NCBI RefSeq assembly: GCF_013185915.1
Contig: NZ_JAAZUH010000001.1
Location: forward strand, 992,001 to 1,056,000
Reading direction: 5' to 3'
DNA from: Stenotrophomonas bentonitica
Lineage (GTDB): Bacteria; Pseudomonadota; Gammaproteobacteria; Xanthomonadales; Xanthomonadaceae
Length of the DNA: 64,000 nucleotides
Shown: positions 18,139 through 28,256 of the stretch, piece by piece
Position numbering within the stretch: position 1 is the first letter of the stretch
Layout of the letters: every line of letters begins with the position of its first letter
Program-made: the position numbers and the translations under genes
The notes under the pieces: generated by a model
What the model saw: only the letters and a program-made list of their open reading frames with translations
Told to the model about the DNA's origin: nothing
Database searches by the model: none

Positions 18139-19221
18139 GTGGCCTATTGGATCAAAACCCCGGCGGAACTGGACGAGCGCTACCGCCAGCGCCCCACCCG
18201 GATCGGGCTGGACACCGAATTCATCCGCGAACGCACCTACTGGCCGCAGCTGGCCCTGGTGCAGATGGCGGTCGGAGACGAGATCCTGCTGATCGACCCG
18301 CTCATCCCGGGCATGAACGAAGCACTGGCCAAGTGGCTGGCCGACACCTCGATCACCAAGGTCATGCACAGCGCCAGCGAAGACCTGGTCACCTTCAAGG
18401 TGGCCTGCGGCGTGCTGCCCCGGCCGCTGTTCGATACGCAGATCGCCGCCTCGCTGGCGGGGATCGGCGGCGGCATGGGCTACCAGAAGCTGGTCACCGC
18501 GATCACCGGCGTGACCCTGGCAAAGGGCGAGACGCGCTCGGACTGGATGCGCCGCCCTCTGTCGGACGCGCAGCTGGAATATGCCGCCGACGACGTGGAG
18601 TACCTGTTCGCGATCCACGACGTGGAGGAAGCGAAACTGGCCGAACTCGACCGCCGCCAGTGGCTGCAGGACGACGCCGAGCGCCTGCTGGCCAGCGTGG
18701 AGCATGATGAAGAGCGCTGGCCGCACGTGGCGATGCGCTCGGCGCAGTTCATGGACGCGGCTGCCCAGCGCCGCCTGCTGCGCCTGCTGCGCTGGCGCGA
18801 TGTGCAGGCGCGTGCCAGCGACAAGCCGCGCAGCTGGATCCTGGACAACGAGCTGGCCGCCCTGCTCGCCCGCACCCCACCGGCCGACGCGGCCGCACTG
18901 GCGAAGGTGATGGAAGGGTTCCCGAAGGCGCCGCGCAAGCTCGCCACGCAGGTGTGGGACGCGCTGGACACCCCCCTGCATGATGAAGCCGAGGCCCCGC
19001 TGGCGCTGCCTGCCAACGATGCCAACAAGCAGGCGTTGAAGCGGTTGCAGGACGCGGTAAGCGCGCGCACCGCCGAACTCGGCCTCCCCGACGGCGTACT
19101 GGCGTCGCGCAAGCACCTGGAAAGCTACCTGGAAAGCCGCAAGTGGCCGCAGGCCCTGGCCGGCTGGCGCCAGGCAATGCTGGAACCGGTGCTGGCGCCG
19201 TTGTTGCCATCGGCCACCTGA
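18139..19221 (+). CDS. rnd: Ribonuclease D
   Basis: 360 residues starting at a GTG. The DEDDy exonuclease signature is complete: D25-x-E27 (GLDTEF), D82 (HSASED) and Y148xxxD152 (YAADD). The C-terminal half contains HRDC-type domains (about 205-285 and beyond). RNase D trims tRNA 3' ends. The long in-frame upstream extension is antisense to the SUMF1 gene and lacks family similarity, so VAYWIKTPAELDERY is taken as the true N-terminus. Confidence 0.9.
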   Translation: MAYWIKTPAELDERYRQRPTRIGLDTEFIRERTYWPQLALVQMAVGDEILLIDPLIPGMNEALAKWLADTSITKVMHSASEDLVTFKVACGVLPRPLFDTQIAASLAGIGGGMGYQKLVTAITGVTLAKGETRSDWMRRPLSDAQLEYAADDVEYLFAIHDVEEAKLAELDRRQWLQDDAERLLASVEHDEERWPHVAMRSAQFMDAAAQRRLLRLLRWRDVQARASDKPRSWILDNELAALLARTPPADAAALAKVMEGFPKAPRKLATQVWDALDTPLHDEAEAPLALPANDANKQALKRLQDAVSARTAELGLPDGVLASRKHLESYLESRKWPQALAGWRQAMLEPVLAPLLPSAT

Positions 19222-19227
19222 AATGAA

Positions 19228-19255
19228 AAGGCCCCGCTCGCGCGGGGCCTTTTGC
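19228..19255. terminator. Shared terminator of rnd and the TonB receptor gene
   Basis: aaggccccgc-tcgc-gcggggcctttt: a 10-bp perfect stem with A- and T-runs on either side, between convergent genes. Confidence 0.88.
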
Positions 19256-19265
19256 ATTCAACGCA

Positions 19266-21571
19266 TCACCAATTGAGGTTCAACGACACCCCCACGGTCC
19301 GCGGTTCGTTGTACACCGCCGCCATGTAGTTCTCGATCACGCCCTTCAGGTTCTTCTCGTTGGTGATGTTGCGCGCAAACAGCGCCGCTTCCCACGCACC
19401 ATAGTTGCCGGAGTAGCCCAACTTCAACCCACCCTCGAAGCTCCCCTTCGAATTGAATTCGGCAGTGTCGTACAGCACGAAGCTCGTGTACCCCTGCTTG
19501 TTCCAGTCGGTGGAAATGAACACCGCGTCGCTGTCGTTCACCGGCAAGTCGTAACGCGCGGCGAAGTTCAGGTTGTACTTCGGCGCGTTCGGCAGCGGGC
19601 TGCCATTGATCTGCGCGAAGGTGTTGGCACCCACCTTGATGGTCGGGTCGTTCACCGTGCACACCACCACGCCGTTCAGCGCGCACACCTGCGCATACAC
19701 TCGGTCGTCCTGGATCTCACTGTGCAGCAGGCTCACGCCGGCGGTCAGGCTCAGGTTCGGGATCGGGCGCAGCTCCATGTCCGCTTCCAGGCCGTAGGCC
19801 TTGGCCTTGTCGGCATTGAACAGCACGCCGTTGCCGTTGGAGTCGTTGCCGTTGAGCTGGATGTCGTTGACCGTGTAGGTGAACGCCGTGGCATTCAGGC
19901 GCAGGCGGTTGTCCCACAGGCTGCTCTTGACGCCTGCTTCCCACGACAGGATGGTTTCCGAATCAGCGGTGGTGAAGTCGGCGTTGAACACCGCCGAGCG
20001 GCCCTGGATGGTCGGTCCGCGGAAACCGCGTGCCACCTTGGCATACACGCTCACCTGCGGGTTGAACGCGTACATCGCGCTCAGGTCCCAGCTCGGCGTG
20101 GTGTCGGACATTTCCACGTCGGTGCGGCCACGGTAGGTGACCACGCCGGCGGCGGTGTCGGCGGTCTTGAGCAGGCGCGTGCGCTTCTCGTCGCGGGTCT
20201 GGCGCAGGCCGGCGGTCAGCGTGAACCTGTCTGTCACGTCATAGCTGAGCTGGCCGAAGCCGGCGAACGAGGTGTTGGTGTTGCGCAGGCGCACCCAGTT
20301 GTTCGGGTTGCGCGCGGCACCCTGCAGGAACCAGGCGCGCTGGTAGAAGTCGGTGGTGTCGCGGCCGTCGAAGTAGTACGCGCCGACCTGCCACTTCAGG
20401 CGGTTGTCGTCGGCGTTGGCCAGGCGCACTTCCTGGGTCCACTGGTCCAGGTCGCGGACTTGGCCCATCGACTGGCCATAGCCGTTCGGCACGCCGTTGA
20501 CCGGGAAGTTGACCGCCGCGCCGCCGTCGGTGTCGCCACGGCTGTAGCCGGAGGTGGTTCGTAGGCGGTGATCGAGGTCAACGAGACATTGCCGAAGTCG
20601 TAGATCGCCTTCAGCGAGCCGCCGTAGGTCTTGTACGCCTGCGGGTTGTTGTCGGCTTCGTCGTAGGCCACCTGATCGCGCGGCGCGTCCACGCGGTTGG
20701 AGCCCTTGGTGATCGCGCTTCGCAGGAACAGGGTCGAGGTGCCTTCGTAATCGCGCGCATGCGCCGAGGCCAGCAGCGAGAAGGCCTCGCTGGGCTGCAG
20801 CAGCAGCTGGGCGCGCACGTTGCGGTCGTCGAAGCCGCCCATCGCGTTCTTCTTCGGCGCCACCGTGCCGTCGGCGCTGGGGCCGGTGTAGGTGTTGTCC
20901 ACGTAATCATCGCGGTGCTGGTACAGCGCCGAGACGCGGAACGAGGCGATGTCGTTGATCGGGCCGCCGAAGCCGCCGTCCACCGCCACGCTGCCGTAGC
21001 TGCCATAGCTGGCCTGCACGCGGCCGGCGTAGTCCTGGCTGGGCTTGATGCTGTCGAACTTGACGATGCCGGCGGTGGTGTTGCGGCCGAACAGCGTGCC
21101 CTGCGGACCACGCAGCACTTCCACCTGGTCCACGTCGAAGACCGGATTGGACTTGAGCACCACGTGCTCCAGCACCACGTCGTCCTGGATGATCGAGACC
21201 GGCTGCGAGGCACCCAGGTAGAAGTCGATGTTGCCTAGGCCACGGATATAGAAGCGCGGGAAGATGCGTCCGGTGGTGGTTTCGGCGTAGAAGCTCGGCA
21301 CGCGGCCGCTCAGCGCCAGCAGGGTGTCGTCGCCACCGGCGGTGAACTCGCGCAGGCGCTCGCCCTGGACCACGCCGACCGAGACCGGCACGTCCTGCAG
21401 GTTGCGCTCGCGGTGGTCCGCGGTGACGGTGATGGCATCCAGCGAGGTCGGGCTGACATCCTGGGCAAGCGCGGTGCCACTCAGACCCAGCAGCGCGGTG
21501 CACGCCAGCGCCAGTGCATGCGGGCGCGGCTGACGCAGGGTCGAAACGGAAACAGTGTGATGGGAAGACAT
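19266..21571 (-). pseudogene. TonB-dependent outer-membrane receptor, one frameshift
   Basis: Two overlapping frames together make one receptor of about 768 residues. The upstream frame has a signal peptide, a TonB box (ITVTAD), the plug domain (RNLQDVPVSVGVV, RGLGNIDFY, EVLRGPQGTLFGRNTTAG) and the first barrel strands up to SITAYE; then the frame is lost near 20557-20561 and resumes one register over with TSGYSRGD and RDLDQWTQEVRLAN through to the terminal GVSLNLNW. The reading is restored by adding one base in the run before CCACC, i.e. a one-base deletion or a sequencing error. The substrate is unknown. If the frameshift is real, the protein lacks most of its barrel. Confidence 0.85.
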
Positions 21572-21655
21572 TCTGTGGGCTCGGGTAGCGCGTTTGAGAT
21601 GCGGCACGATATTGCGCCGATGTTTCAAACGAGTTTCAAGCCCACGTTGACCCGG

Positions 21656-21692
21656 CAGTGGCGTCTGCGACTCCCCATCGCAGACGCCACTG
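21656..21692. other. 15-bp perfect hairpin between the MCP and TonB receptor genes
   Basis: cagtggcgtctgcga pairs perfectly with tcgcagacgccactg around a 7-nt loop, starting 8 nt after the chemoreceptor stop. There is no T-run, so it may be a processing or stability element rather than a standard terminator. Confidence 0.7.
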
Positions 21693-21699
21693 CACCCGA

Positions 21700-24252
21700 T
21701 CAGGCCGCAACGCGCTCCATGCGCGCGGGCTGCGCGTCAGCCAGGCGGAACTGCCCGACCGATTGCTGCAGCTCGGACGACTGCGCGTTCAATGCGCGCG
21801 CAGCGGCCGAAGCCTCCTCGACGAGGGCAGCGTTCTGCTGGGTCACACCGTCCATCTGCACGATGCCCTGGTTGACCTGCTCGATCCCTGCCGCCTGTTC
21901 CTGGCTGGCGCTGGCGATCTCTTCGATCAGCCCGCCCAGCTCGCCCACCGACGCCACCACGCGCTGCAGGGTCTGCCCCGCCTGGTGCGCCAGCTCGCTG
22001 CCGTCAGCGACCTGGGCCGCCGACGCTTCGATCAACGTCTTGATTTCCTTGGCCGCGCTGGCCGAACGCTGCGCCAGCGCGCGCACTTCCGAAGCGACCA
22101 CTGCGAACCCTCGGCCTTCTTCGCCCGCCCGTGCGGCTTCCACCGCGGCATTGAGCGCCAGGATGTTGGTCTGGAACGCGATGCCGTCGATCACCGTGGT
22201 GATGTCGGCAATGCGGCGCGATGACGCCTCGATGCCACTCATGGTCTCCACCACCTGGGCCACGGCAGTACCGCCCTGCACCGCCACTTCTGCCGCTTCA
22301 GACGCCAGACGGTCGGCACGGCGGGCGTGGTCGGCGTTCTGCTTGACTGCAGCGGTCAGCTCTTCCAGCGATGCCGCCGACTCTTCCAGGCTCGCGGCCT
22401 GCTGCTCCGTACGGCGCGACAGGTCGTCGTTGCCGGCCGCGATCTCCGCCGACGCGGTCGCCACCGACACCGCCGCCTGCTGGATCCCGCCGACAATGGC
22501 GGTCAGCTGCGCCACGGTGGCGTTGGCATCGTCGCGCATGGTAGCGAACACGCCCTGGAACTGGCCGTCGATGCGCCCGCGCAGGTCGCCCTGGGCCAGG
22601 GCGCGCAACAGACCGGACAGCGCACTGAGGTTGCGGTCGGCGGTGACCATCAGGGTATTGAGGCCGTCGACCATCACCCGGAAGTCGTGCTGGTAGGCCT
22701 CGGCATTGCCACGCACGCTGAAGTCGCCAGCGGCCGCCGCTGCGACCAGGTGCTTGATCTCGCCATTGATCGCCTGCAGGCGGTCGCGCACGCCATTGAC
22801 CGCTTCGGTGATGCGGGCCTTCTCGCCCGGCAGCTGCTCCATGGACTGCGAGAGGTCGCCATCGGCGTAGCGACGGACCAGTTCGACCATGCGCATCTTC
22901 ACCGAGATGTGCGCGTCCACCAGTTCATTGGTGCCCGCCACCATCGTGCCGAACTCACCCTCGAAGCGGCTGGCGTCGATGCGGTGGCTGATCGTGCCCT
23001 CGGCGTGGCGCTGGCTCATTTCGTTCTGCGCCTGGATGATCTCGCGCAGCTTGTCCTGCATCTGCTGCAGCGCGCCCATCAGGCGGCCTACTTCATCCTG
23101 GCTGTTCACCACGATGCGCTGGTCCAGGCGGCCGGCGGCCACGTCCCGCGCGACCTGCCCGGCCCGGGCCAGCGGCGCGCTGATGACGCGACGGACCACC
23201 ACGATCAGCGCCACGATCACCGCCAGCAGGCCGGGCCCGGACACCACGCCGATCTGCACCATCAACTTATGCAGCACCGCCTGCAGCACCGAGGTCGGCT
23301 CCAGGCCGAGCACGGTCCACTGCCACGGGCCGTAGCTCTGCGCACTGACGAAGTACGGCGTGGCCGGGGCGTCTTTTGCACTGCGCAGGTTGAGCGTGGC
23401 CTGCGTGGCCTTGCCGGTCAGCAGCGCCTCCAACGCCGCCTGGTCGGCCGGGTCCACCAGCGCCGATAGCATCTCGCCTTCGCCCGCAGTGGCGGCCACC
23501 ACAGTGCCGAACTGATCGCCGGCGCGCGTGTTGACCGCCAGGAACTGCCCTTCCTTGCCCAGCTTGGACTCGCGCAGGCGGGTTTTCAGTGCTGCCAGGC
23601 CTTCGGTGTAGTTCTGGCCGACGAAGGCGATGCCGGACACTTCGCCTGCGGCATCCTTGATCGGCATGTAGTGGGTCATGTAATCCACGCCGAACAGCCG
23701 TACCGGACCGGTGAAACCTTCGCCGGCCAGCATCTTCGGATAGGCCGGGCTGGCGTGGTCGAGCACGGTGCCCATGGCGCGGGCACCTTCGGCATTGCGG
23801 ACCGAGGTGGAGACGCGCACGAAATCATCGCCGTCGCGTACGAATACAGTCGCCACGCCACCGCCGGTGGCTTCGGCGAAACGATCCACCGCGCCCTCCT
23901 GCAGATTCAGCACCTCCTTGCCGAATCGCAGGGTCGGGGTCTGGCGCTCGCCTACCGCGACCTGTTTGGCCGGGTCCACGCTGACCTCACCGGTCGGCAG
24001 CATGGCGCGGAACATGCCCGCCATGCGCTCGGTGCTGTCGCTGAGGCTGCGGTCGTACAGCTCGACCGAGTCGCGCATCAGTTCGGTCGAGCTCTGCAGC
24101 CCGGCTTCAACGCGCTGCTGATAGCTGGTGGCAGCCTGGCGGTAGATCAGCACGGCCAGCGCCACGAAGGCCAGGGTGGTGATCAGGCCCATCAGCAGCG
24201 CGAGGCGCGCGCCAAGGGAAGTGGAGAAAACGGTGGCGGCACGGGTCGTCAT
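21700..24252 (-). CDS. Methyl-accepting chemotaxis protein with Cache sensor
   Basis: 850 residues: a transmembrane segment (about 15-38), a large periplasmic Cache3/Cache2-type sensor (about 40-310), a second transmembrane segment near 320-345, HAMP-type repeats, and a C-terminal signalling domain. The hairpin tip [20 protein letters not shown] followed by [13 protein letters not shown] is the invariant CheA/CheW contact region. It relays a small-ligand signal to the flagellar motor. A sigma-28 promoter lies upstream, so it belongs to the late flagellar regulon. The start after the upstream in-frame extension is set by this promoter and the signal-anchor. Confidence 0.92.
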   Translation of the reverse strand: MTTRAATVFSTSLGARLALLMGLITTLAFVALAVLIYRQAATSYQQRVEAGLQSSTELMRDSVELYDRSLSDSTERMAGMFRAMLPTGEVSVDPAKQVAVGERQTPTLRFGKEVLNLQEGAVDRFAEATGGGVATVFVRDGDDFVRVSTSVRNAEGARAMGTVLDHASPAYPKMLAGEGFTGPVRLFGVDYMTHYMPIKDAAGEVSGIAFVGQNYTEGLAALKTRLRESKLGKEGQFLAVNTRAGDQFGTVVAATAGEGEMLSALVDPADQAALEALLTGKATQATLNLRSAKDAPATPYFVSAQSYGPWQWTVLGLEPTSVLQAVLHKLMVQIGVVSGPGLLAVIVALIVVVRRVISAPLARAGQVARDVAAGRLDQRIVVNSQDEVGRLMGALQQMQDKLREIIQAQNEMSQRHAEGTISHRIDASRFEGEFGTMVAGTNELVDAHISVKMRMVELVRRYADGDLSQSMEQLPGEKARITEAVNGVRDRLQAINGEIKHLVAAAAAGDFSVRGNAEAYQHDFRVMVDGLNTLMVTADRNLSALSGLLRALAQGDLRGRIDGQFQGVFATMRDDANATVAQLTAIVGGIQQAAVSVATASAEIAAGNDDLSRRTEQQAASLEESAASLEELTAAVKQNADHARRADRLASEAAEVAVQGGTAVAQVVETMSGIEASSRRIADITTVIDGIAFQTNILALNAAVEAARAGEEGRGFAVVASEVRALAQRSASAAKEIKTLIEASAAQVADGSELAHQAGQTLQRVVASVGELGGLIEEIASASQEQAAGIEQVNQGIVQMDGVTQQNAALVEEASAAARALNAQSSELQQSVGQFRLADAQPARMERVAA

Positions 24253-24299
24253 CGTCGGAGCTCGGAGGGAGGATTGGATTGAGAGATTCGTCACAGTTC

Positions 24300-24326
24300 T
24301 TATCGGCACCGAAGTGGTCCTCTTTA
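24300..24326 (-). promoter_or_regulatory. Sigma-28 (FliA) promoter of the chemoreceptor
   Basis: The minus strand reads TAAA, 15 nt, then GCCGATAA, an exact match to the core FliA consensus. Transcription would begin near 24292, leaving a leader of about 40 nt before the ATG at 24252. Confidence 0.88.
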
Positions 24327-24504
24327 CGTAAAAAAAGACAGAATCGATAGACCTTTCGTTTCCTCCAAGTGATTGATCCACAAGGGATGTCCTCCGGTCG
24401 CATCTTCACGAAGCCGGTGATCCGTTCAGAAATGGTCGAAATTTCTCAAGTTGCGCCTATGGCTGCCGCAGACGGCGACGGCCTCGAAGTCCGTAGTCAG
24501 ACTC

Positions 24505-24534
24505 TTGGCAGCGCGGGGCACGCAGCGCTACACT
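24505..24534 (+). promoter_or_regulatory. Sigma-70 promoter of tRNA-Ala
   Basis: TTGGCA and TACACT boxes separated by 18 bp, about 35 nt ahead of the tRNA. Confidence 0.6.
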
Positions 24535-24574
24535 TGGATCCATCGCGGCACCCACGCCGCGTAGCAGCACACAT

Positions 24575-24650
<76 letters not shown>

Positions 24651-24685
24651 CATTCCCGCAGCCATCCCATGGATGGCAGCGAAAC

Positions 24686-24716
24686 GAAAAAGCCACCCGT
24701 CGGGTGGCTTTTTTGT
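24686..24716 (+). terminator. Terminator of tRNA-Ala
   Basis: aaaaagccaccc-gtc-gggtggcttttt followed by more T, also placed to stop the convergent hydrolase gene. Confidence 0.85.
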
Positions 24717-24744
24717 TCGTGCTCCGATGGGGCGAACGTAGACC

Positions 24745-25872
24745 CTACCGCCCGTCCCCTGCCCGCTCGGCTATGGGTCGCACCTGCTGCACAAGCGTCA
24801 GGAGCGTCTTCCCTGGCTCCTCGATCATCACTTCGTGCGCGGACTGCTCGAACCAGACCAGCTGCTTGCTGGGCGCGCGCACGGTCTCGAACCATTCGGC
24901 CGCCAGTTCGGACGAGACGTTGTAGTCATGCCGGCCCAGGAACAGGAACAACGGGGTCTTCAGCTCGCGCACCTGGCTCATGTCCTGGGTGAGTACCCCG
25001 GACAGCAGGTGCTGCATGGAAAAGTCGTTGCCCTTCCACATCGCGGTCACGTCCTGGTCGGAGTACTCGGGCGAAAGCCGGATGGCAGCGGCTTCGGCAC
25101 TCCCACCGGTGCGGTTGTGGACCATGCCACCGTACTGATTGAGCCACTTGCGCTGCTTGAACAGCGTTTCAAGTGGCAACGGCGCGTTGCCCTCCGCATA
25201 AGGCGCGAGCGATTCAAGTTCGGCCACTGCTTCCGCGTTACCGGCTGCCTTGGCCTGCTGCAGCGTCCACGCCCAGCCACGACGTTCGCTTTCCGGCGCG
25301 TTGGTTATCTGGCCCATGCCGATATAGGCATGCAGCCATTCGGGACGACGCTGGGCCAGCTCCAGCCCCAGGTAGCTCCCCCAGGAATGGCCAAGGACGA
25401 AAACCCTGTCCTTGCCGAACTCCTTGCGCAGCCAGGCCACCATCTCTTCGGCATCAGCGACCATGCGCTCCCGGGTCATTGTGGGGGCCACGAGAGTCGG
25501 ATCATTCGACGCATACGTCTTGCCGGCGCCGCGCTGGTCCCACTGGACCACGGTGAAGTATTCCTCCCACCCACGCTGGAAGTACCAACTGGTAGGCATT
25601 GCCACCCAGCCCGGACCACCGTGCAGCATCAGCAGGACGGGATTACGTCGATCACTGCCTCGAATCGACACCCACTGGTTGATACCGCCGATAGGCACCG
25701 TCTCCAGCCGCTCGATGCCATTGTCTGCCACCACCTTGCGGATGTCGGCGACAATACGAGTGGCTTCAGCGCGACTGGCGGGCGACGGCGCCTGGGTTTC
25801 GGCAGTCGCCGCGAGCGGAACGAACAGCATCAGCATGGCCCTGCAGAGCAGGCCGGCAATCCCATGTTTCAT
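24745..25872 (-). CDS. Secreted alpha/beta hydrolase, proline iminopeptidase (S33) family
   Basis: 375 residues with a signal peptide (cleavage near LAATAE). The HGGPG oxyanion motif, the nucleophile elbow GHSWGSYLG, an acid in LGRHDYNV and the final histidine in EQSAHEVM complete the hydrolase triad; WDQRGAGKT is typical of proline iminopeptidases. It probably removes N-terminal residues from peptides in the periplasm, but S33 members include esterases. It stands alone, with a promoter expected near 25880-25910. Confidence 0.8.
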   Translation of the reverse strand: MKHGIAGLLCRAMLMLFVPLAATAETQAPSPASRAEATRIVADIRKVVADNGIERLETVPIGGINQWVSIRGSDRRNPVLLMLHGGPGWVAMPTSWYFQRGWEEYFTVVQWDQRGAGKTYASNDPTLVAPTMTRERMVADAEEMVAWLRKEFGKDRVFVLGHSWGSYLGLELAQRRPEWLHAYIGMGQITNAPESERRGWAWTLQQAKAAGNAEAVAELESLAPYAEGNAPLPLETLFKQRKWLNQYGGMVHNRTGGSAEAAAIRLSPEYSDQDVTAMWKGNDFSMQHLLSGVLTQDMSQVRELKTPLFLFLGRHDYNVSSELAAEWFETVRAPSKQLVWFEQSAHEVMIEEPGKTLLTLVQQVRPIAERAGDGR

Positions 25873-25914
25873 CGGCGTACAACCCGTGACGGCAGCGGTG
25901 GTACGCCGATTGTG

Positions 25915-26076
25915 TCACGCCTCCGGATTGTCCTTGGTCGGCGGACGGCGGCTCTCGGACTCGCGGATCTGCTCGTCGGTCTGCCCCTGGCGGGTCTTGG
26001 CAACCTCGTCCTGCTTGCGGTCCTGCTGGGCTTCCTTGACGCCCTGCTGCTTGCCGGGCTGCTTTTCAGTGTTCAT
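25915..26076 (-). CDS. Small charged hypothetical protein
   Basis: 53 residues beginning MNTEKQPGKQQGV. It is rich in Gln, Lys, Glu and Arg with no hydrophobic segment and should be intrinsically disordered. An ATG 14 codons upstream exists, but its extension is arginine-rich and less likely. No function is recognised. It lies between two hydrolase genes on the same strand. Confidence 0.5.
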   Translation of the reverse strand: MNTEKQPGKQQGVKEAQQDRKQDEVAKTRQGQTDEQIRESESRRPPTKDNPEA

Positions 26077-26147
26077 GGTGCGCGCTCGTTGTGGCCAGCC
26101 CTGTCTGGGCATGGCCACAACCTAGCCATTGGCGCGTGACGCAGGGG

Positions 26148-26978
26148 TCAACCTTCCACGAAAGCCAGCAGTTCCGCATTGATCGCGTCGGCGTGGGTGG
26201 TGCACATGCCGTGCGGATAGCCCGGGAAGACCTTCAGAGTGCCCTGATTCAGCAGCTTGATCGTCAGCAGGCTGGCATCGGCGATCGGTACGATCTGGTC
26301 GTCATCGCCATGCAGCACCAGCGTCGGCACGTTGATCGCCTTCAGGTCTTCGGTGAAGTCGGTTTCCGAGAACGCCTTGATACCTTCGTAGTGTGCCTGC
26401 GCGCTGCCCGTCATGCCCTGCCGCCACCAGTTGCGGATGGTGCCTTCCGACACGGCGGCGCCGGTGCGGTTGAAACCGTAGAACGGGCCGCTGGCCAGGT
26501 CCAGGTAGAACTGCGCGCGGTTCTGCGCCAGCTGGGCGCGGAAGCCGTCGAACACGGACAGCGGCAGCCCGCCCGGGTTGGCCGGGGTCTGCAGCATGAT
26601 CGGCGGCACCGCGCTGATCAGCACCGCCTTGGCAACCCGGCCCGGAGCCGCCTTTGCCACGTAGCGCGCCACTTCGCCACCGCCGGTGGAGTGGCCGATA
26701 TGCACCGCGTTCTTCAGGTCCAGATGGTCGGCAACTGCGGCCGCATCGGCCACATAGTGGTCCATGTCGTTGCCTTCGCTGACCTGCGCGGAGCGGCCGT
26801 GGCCGCGGCGATCGTGGGCGACCACGCGGTAGCCCTTGGCAAGGAAGAACAGCAGCTGGGCGTCCCAGTCGTCGCTGGATAGCGGCCAGCCGTGGTGGAA
26901 CACGATGGGCTGGGCGCCTTTCGGGCCCCAGTCCTTGTAGAAAATCTCGACGCCGTCGGCGGTGGTGATGATGCTCAT
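26148..26978 (-). CDS. Alpha/beta hydrolase, non-heme chloroperoxidase/arylesterase type
   Basis: 276 residues, cytoplasmic. Start MSIITTADGVEIFYKDWGPK, HHGWPLSSDDW (oxyanion region), DRRGHGRS, the nucleophile elbow GHSTGGGEVARYVA, the acid in HGDDDQIVP and the final histidine in GYPHGMCTTHAD all match the cofactor-free haloperoxidase family. Such enzymes act as esterases or perhydrolases in vitro; the natural substrate is unknown. Confidence 0.85.
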   Translation of the reverse strand: MSIITTADGVEIFYKDWGPKGAQPIVFHHGWPLSSDDWDAQLLFFLAKGYRVVAHDRRGHGRSAQVSEGNDMDHYVADAAAVADHLDLKNAVHIGHSTGGGEVARYVAKAAPGRVAKAVLISAVPPIMLQTPANPGGLPLSVFDGFRAQLAQNRAQFYLDLASGPFYGFNRTGAAVSEGTIRNWWRQGMTGSAQAHYEGIKAFSETDFTEDLKAINVPTLVLHGDDDQIVPIADASLLTIKLLNQGTLKVFPGYPHGMCTTHADAINAELLAFVEG

Positions 26979-27130
26979 CGGTGCTGCTCCTGGAGTAGTG
27001 GGGACTGCAGGGACAGCCTAGGTGGAGGCGTTGCAGCGCGACATCGTACGCTTGGGTCGCTGGCTCATACCGAGGTATGGATGGTAAGCGGCTACCGATC
27101 AGGGTCATGCGTTCGTCGCACGGATCATTC

Positions 27131-27161
27131 TGGTCGGCGGTCGTTTGGGAACCGACCCTAC
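27131..27161 (-). repeat. SMAG-like GTAG REP element
   Basis: The minus strand reads GTAGGGTCGGTTCCCAAACG then ACCGCCGACC. The same sequence type recurs at 32656 and 32785. Confidence 0.6.
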
Positions 27162-27192
27162 CCGGCCGAGGCGTGGCTGGTGCCGGCCGGCA

Positions 27193-27561
27193 TCATGCTA
27201 TGCCGAGCGCCTCAGCCAGGCATTGCGCCATGGCCTCACCGTCCACCGGCTTCACCAGGAACGCGCGGGCGCCACGCGCCATTACGCGGGCACGCAGGGC
27301 GTCGTTCGGGAAGCCGGTCATGAAGATCATCGGGTAGGTGCAGCCACGGGCCAGCAGCTCGGCCTGCAGCTGGTCGCCGTCCATCTGCGGCATCTGGATG
27401 TCGGTGAGCACGCAGTCCGGCGGGTCGCCGTCGTCGGCGAGGAAGGCGGTGGCGGAGGGATAGGTGCGCACTTCGTGGCCCAGCGCGCGTACCAGGCTCG
27501 AGAGGGACTGGCGCACGCCGTCATCGTCGTCAACGATGGCAATGCGGTAGATCGGCTTCAT
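27193..27561 (-). CDS. Stand-alone response-regulator receiver protein
   Basis: 122 residues, a single receiver domain: acidic pocket DDDD (11-14), phospho-acceptor D54 in LTDIQMP, a threonine in FMTGFP and the conserved K in LVKPVD. No output domain. It lies 62 bp downstream of the FixJ-like regulator gene on the same strand, so it may be a third member of this signalling system, for example a phosphate sink or competitor. Confidence 0.85.
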   Translation of the reverse strand: MKPIYRIAIVDDDDGVRQSLSSLVRALGHEVRTYPSATAFLADDGDPPDCVLTDIQMPQMDGDQLQAELLARGCTYPMIFMTGFPNDALRARVMARGARAFLVKPVDGEAMAQCLAEALGIA

Positions 27562-27623
27562 GGCTCCATTTTCGCCCGATCCGCCCGCGCCCGGGAACCA
27601 TACACAGGTTTGGGCCAGCGCCC

Positions 27624-28256
27624 TCAGCCCGGCGGATGCCCCACGCCCAGCGCTTCCGCCTGCCGCACCAGGTCAGCCAGCGCGCGCACGCCCATCTTTC
27701 GCATGACGTTGCCGCGATGGATCTTCACCGTGATCTCGCTCAGGTTCAGCTCGCCGGCCACCTGTTTGTTCATCAACCCGGCCACCACGTGCGCCATCAC
27801 CTCGCGCTCGCGTTTGGTCAGGGTGGCGTAGCGCGCATCCAGCGACCCGCGCGCGGCGCTGTCCTGGCGGCGGCGGGTGTCGCGCTCTATCGCCGCGCTG
27901 ACCGCGTCCAGCATGTCCTGGTCGCGGAACGGCTTGGACAGGAAGTCGACCGCGCCGGCCTTCATCGCGCGCACCGTCATCGGTATGTCGCCATGCCCGG
28001 TCATGAACACGATGGGCAGATGGATGCCCTGCACGGCGAGCTGACCCTGCAGGTCCAGTCCGCTGATGCCGGGCAGGCGCACATCCAGCACGATGCAGCC
28101 GGGAATGTCCGGCAGTTCGGTTTGCAGCAGCTCGGCCGGCGACCCAAGCACCCGGGTCTGCAATCCCACCGAGCGCAGCAGGCTGTCGAGCGCGTCGCGG
28201 ACGGCAGCGTCGTCGTCGACGACCACGACCAGGGGCTGGGGAGGGGTTCGGTTCAT
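27624..28256 (-). CDS. FixJ-family response regulator (receiver plus LuxR HTH)
   Basis: 210 residues: receiver domain with phospho-acceptor D58 (VLDVRLPG) and FLSKPF lysine, a short linker, then a LuxR-type helix-turn-helix (LTKREREVMAHVVAGLMNKQVAGELNLSEITVK region, about 145-200). FixJ/TodT-type regulators bind palindromic sites as phosphorylated dimers. Its start overlaps the kinase stop by 4 bp (ATGA), so the pair is translationally coupled. A perfect palindrome at 29785-29802 beyond the kinase gene is a candidate target. Confidence 0.9.
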   Translation of the reverse strand: MNRTPPQPLVVVVDDDAAVRDALDSLLRSVGLQTRVLGSPAELLQTELPDIPGCIVLDVRLPGISGLDLQGQLAVQGIHLPIVFMTGHGDIPMTVRAMKAGAVDFLSKPFRDQDMLDAVSAAIERDTRRRQDSAARGSLDARYATLTKREREVMAHVVAGLMNKQVAGELNLSEITVKIHRGNVMRKMGVRALADLVRQAEALGVGHPPG

